Part shown: positions 50,606 through 52,744 of the stretch, piece after piece
Layout: each line of letters begins with the position of its first letter
Numbering within the stretch: position 1 is the first letter of the stretch
NCBI RefSeq assembly: GCF_000186865.1
Contig: NW_008705574.1
Coordinates: 395,744-448,487 of the forward strand
Direction: 5' to 3'
DNA from: Aureococcus anophagefferens
Lineage: Eukaryota > Sar > Pelagophyceae > Pelagomonadales > Pelagomonadaceae
DNA: 52,744 bases
The notes under the pieces: model-generated
The model's database searches: none
What the model was told of the DNA's origin: nothing
Seen by the model: only the letters and a program-made list of their open reading frames with translations
Position numbers and translations under genes: made by a program

Positions 50606-51820
50606 CTAGGCGAGCGTCCTAAGCCACGCGACGTAGTCCGCGTTCGCGGCGGCCGGCGCGTCGTCGTGGGGCACGTGCCCCGCGTTCGCGATCGTCAGCG
50701 AGCACCGGCCGGCGTCGGCGAGCCCGCGGAACAGCAGGCCCGTGGGCCCGTCGAGGGGCGTCAGCAGGTCCGCGTCGCCCCAGAAGCAGTGGATCGGCGC
50801 GTCCGTCCGCTCGACCAGATCCCCGGGCCGCGGGCCCGGGTCGCCCGTGAGGATGTCGACGAAGACCGCGAGCGCCCTCGGGTCCTCCGCCGGCAGGAGC
50901 GTGCTGTCGACGAGCGTGGCGTCGACGCGGTCGCCGTCGACGTAGACGTTGCCGAGCACCCGGCGCACGTTCTCCGGCGACCGCACCCCGTCGAAGATGA
51001 ACCGCGCGAGCGTTTCCCGCGCCAGCAACGCGTCGATGACGGCGAAGGCGACCTGGGTGACGGCCTGCTGGAGCGGCGTGAACGACGGCTCCCGGCCGCT
51101 GAACTTGCTGTTCATGCCGCCCGCGCAGTTGTTGAGCAGCAGGCCGCGGACCCGCCGCTCCGACGCGACCTGCAGCGCGACGAGCGAGCCGATGGAGTTG
51201 CCCACGAGCACGGGCGCGTCGAGGCGTTGGTCGTCGAGGAACGCGCCGACCTGCCTCGCCCAGCGCTCGATGCTGTAGGGACCCGGCGCCTTCTCGCTGA
51301 GGCCGAGGCCGAGGAAGTCGAGGCGGTAGACGCTGTAGCCCGCGTCGACCAACGCGGGCGCGTTCGCGCGCCAGGTCTCCAGGGAGCTGCCGAAGCCGTG
51401 GAGCAGCACGAGCGGCGGGCCGGCGCCCTCCTTGCCTGGGCAGCAAAAGGGTGCGAAATTCCCAACTTCAAAGGCTCCTATCTCGGCCGTTTTCCGTCGT
51501 TTCGGCTGATTTTTGGACGAGCGATCATCTCTCGGAGCGCTCTCGAAGCGTGGGTGCTATTTCCGAAACGCGCGCGCGCGGAACACTCACGTTGAAGCGG
51601 CGTTGAATCACCCTTTTGCTTTGCCCTGCTCCTTGCAGTAGCGAATAGCATAGCTCTCCCACGTGAACGTCTCGCAGCCGGCGGTCCAGTCCTGGGCCGG
51701 GACGGCGCGCAGCGCGCTCGCCGGCGCGCGTGCGCGCGCATGTGGAGACACGAAAGCGGTGGCGGCCGCGCTCAGCAGCAGGATTTGCAACACCATGCTT
51801 GACAGGATTTGCAACACCAT
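50606..51820 (-). CDS. Plastid-targeted alpha/beta hydrolase
   Basis: Exons 51820-51637 and 51435-50606, joined across introner A9, give 337 residues. The leader MVLQILLLSAAATAFVSP is a signal peptide with the AF.P motif of complex-plastid transit. The hydrolase has LVLLHGFGSSLETW (oxyanion hole), VYRLDFLGLGLSEK, nucleophile elbow VGNSIGS (S142), FWGDADLLTPLDGP and the catalytic His in NAGHVPH (H315). Layout and the C-E-T-F-T-W-E lead-in resemble pheophytinase-like plastid hydrolases, which act on chlorophyll breakdown products; that role is inference. The splice reads YCKEGAGPPLVLLHG. A 24-bp duplication gives two in-frame ATGs (51820, 51796). Confidence 0.88.
51436..51628 (+). mobile_element. 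Introner A9 (family A) in the plastid hydrolase gene
   Basis: 193-bp element opposite to the host. Perfect duplication GCAAGGAG at 51629-51636 and 51428-51435. The intron is 51436-51636 (201 bp, GC-AG). Confidence 0.93.
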
Positions 51821-51826
51821 GCTTGA
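51779..51826. repeat. 24-bp tandem repeat over the hydrolase start codon
   Basis: Copies 51779-51802 and 51803-51826 are identical and each contains an ATG (minus strand) followed by VLQIL. The repeat doubles the start of the signal peptide. Confidence 0.92.
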
Positions 51827-51932
51827 GGATGTTTTTAATTAAAAGTTACTCGCTGTTTGTGAAGTGGCAATAAAAGGCCGGGAGAGCGTCTGGCCGTCGC
51901 ATTGGGCAGCGCTGCCGAACGCACACTCGACC

Positions 51933-52744
51933 ATGAAGGGCATGGGCTCGAAGATGAAGGGCCTGAAGATGGGCTTCGGCAAGAAGAAGGACAAGGAGGA
52001 CGAGCCGGACAAGGACAAGCCCGACAAGATGGCCGGGGGCATCGGGTCGAGCGCCTGGCGGCGGCGCCTCGAGGAGAGCGCGATGCAGAAGCTGGGCCTG
52101 TCCAAGGCCGAGAAGGACGAGAACACGGGCGACGTCGACGAGGAGCTCGCGCGGTTCCGCGCGACGGCGGCGGACGTCGCCGAGCTGCTGAAGCGCGCGG
52201 AGGCGTACGGGAATTTGACGCGGAGCGCGGACGAGGCGCTGCTGGACCTGGTCGCCTGCTACGACGACGCCGGCGCCGTGGACTGGGGCGGCAGCCCGCC
52301 CGCGGGCGCCGACGACACGAAGGCCGTCGCGGAGGCCGTCGCGGGCGCGAAGGACCGGGCCGTCCGCGGCCAGCTCCTCAAGGGCTGGGCTCTCGGCGGT
52401 CTAGGGAGCGTGCTCGAGTGCGCGCGGCGCATCGAGGACGTGGCGAAGCACCGCCACGACCTCGTCATGGACTACTTCGCGCGGAAGCGCAAGCTCGAGG
52501 CCGCGGAGAAGGCGGCCGGCCGCGCCAAGGACCCGCACGCGAAGGACGACGACGTCGCCGCGAAGCGGGCCAAGTTCGACCACAGCGCCTTCTGCGTGCG
52601 CACGCAGACGGCCTACCTCGCGCCGTTGCTCGAGGCCTTCGACGACGCGGCGAGCGCGGCGAAGGCCGCCGCGCTCCGGGGCGTCGAAGGCCTCGAGCAA
52701 CGGCGCGAGGTAGGCCGTCTGCGTGCGCTCGCCGAAGGCGCTGT
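51933..52744 (+). CDS. Helical protein, possibly BAR-like, 3' end missing
   Basis: Open from ATG 51933 to the window edge (270 codons, no stop). The first 35 residues are Lys/Met/Gly-rich (MKGMGSKMKGLKMGFGKKKD), which could bind membrane. Then a long helical region: DEELARFRATAADVAELLKR, LLKGWALGGLGSVLECARRI, DLVMDYFARKRKLEAAEKAA. This pattern, with an YF.RKRKLEA helix and a following KFDHSAF segment, recalls BAR-domain proteins, but I am not sure. The last 62 nt are an inverted copy of earlier coding sequence, so the final residues may be artefact. Confidence 0.5.
   Translation, partial: MKGMGSKMKGLKMGFGKKKDKEDEPDKDKPDKMAGGIGSSAWRRRLEESAMQKLGLSKAEKDENTGDVDEELARFRATAADVAELLKRAEAYGNLTRSADEALLDLVACYDDAGAVDWGGSPPAGADDTKAVAEAVAGAKDRAVRGQLLKGWALGGLGSVLECARRIEDVAKHRHDLVMDYFARKRKLEAAEKAAGRAKDPHAKDDDVAAKRAKFDHSAFCVRTQTAYLAPLLEAFDDAASAAKAAALRGVEGLEQRREVGRLRALAEGA
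52582..52744. repeat. 62-bp inverted repeat at the window edge
   Basis: 52582-52643 and 52683-52744 are reverse complements at 60 of 62 positions, around a 39-nt spacer. The right arm ends exactly at the last base of the window. Confidence 0.95.

Overview
Organism and style. This is nuclear DNA of a very GC-rich unicellular eukaryote. Genes are packed closely on both strands, several convergent pairs being only 5-10 nt apart. Products expected in the plastid (zeta-carotene desaturase, a YbaB/EbfC protein, an alpha/beta hydrolase) begin with a signal peptide followed by an AF.P-like motif, as in algae with red-lineage complex plastids. Together with about 200-bp 'introner' introns flanked by 8-bp target-site duplications and a candidate selenoprotein, this points to a pelagophyte stramenopile, most likely Aureococcus anophagefferens or a close relative. 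That is inference; no database was searched.

Layout. 1-7.9 kb: QSOX sulfhydryl oxidase (cut by the window edge), EF-hand protein, MYND-RING-Sel1 protein, DnaJ protein, unknown protein. 7.9-12.7 kb: one 1458-residue reading frame that joins an RNB exoribonuclease to a Ski2-like helicase through two introners. 13-17.7 kb: histidine phosphatase, mannitol-1-phosphate-dehydrogenase-like protein, unknown protein. 17.9-21.9 kb: K+-dependent H+-pyrophosphatase, plastid YbaB, and a YHS-domain protein with an in-frame TGA at the conserved cysteine and a SECIS-like hairpin after the stop. 22-36.8 kb: TPR/IQ coiled-coil protein (four introners), C2-inositol-5-phosphatase, ABHD17-type hydrolase, CWC27 cyclophilin, a gene broken by an assembly gap, UBA/GNAT-like protein, flavin amine oxidase. 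37-41.3 kb: HIT-like protein, a mitochondrial-carrier-family protein whose C-terminus was copied from the HIT gene, and an LRR protein built from tandem exon-intron units. 41.6-52.7 kb: GT17 glycosyltransferase with a long unknown C-terminal half (four introners), zeta-carotene desaturase, redox-dead thioredoxin-fold protein, Rab1, plastid alpha/beta hydrolase, and a partial gene ending in a 62-bp inverted repeat at the window edge.

Introns. I can place 14 introners in seven genes: nine of family A (190-193 bp) and five of family B (199-203 bp). The two families share an internal 20-mer. Each is flanked by an 8-bp duplication starting GT or GC. Removing one duplication copy plus the element restores the frame every time. 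Ten of the 14 use a GC donor, as do all six LRR introns and the Rab1 intron, so GC-AG introns (17) outnumber GT-AG introns (8). No tRNA, rRNA or CRISPR was recognised.
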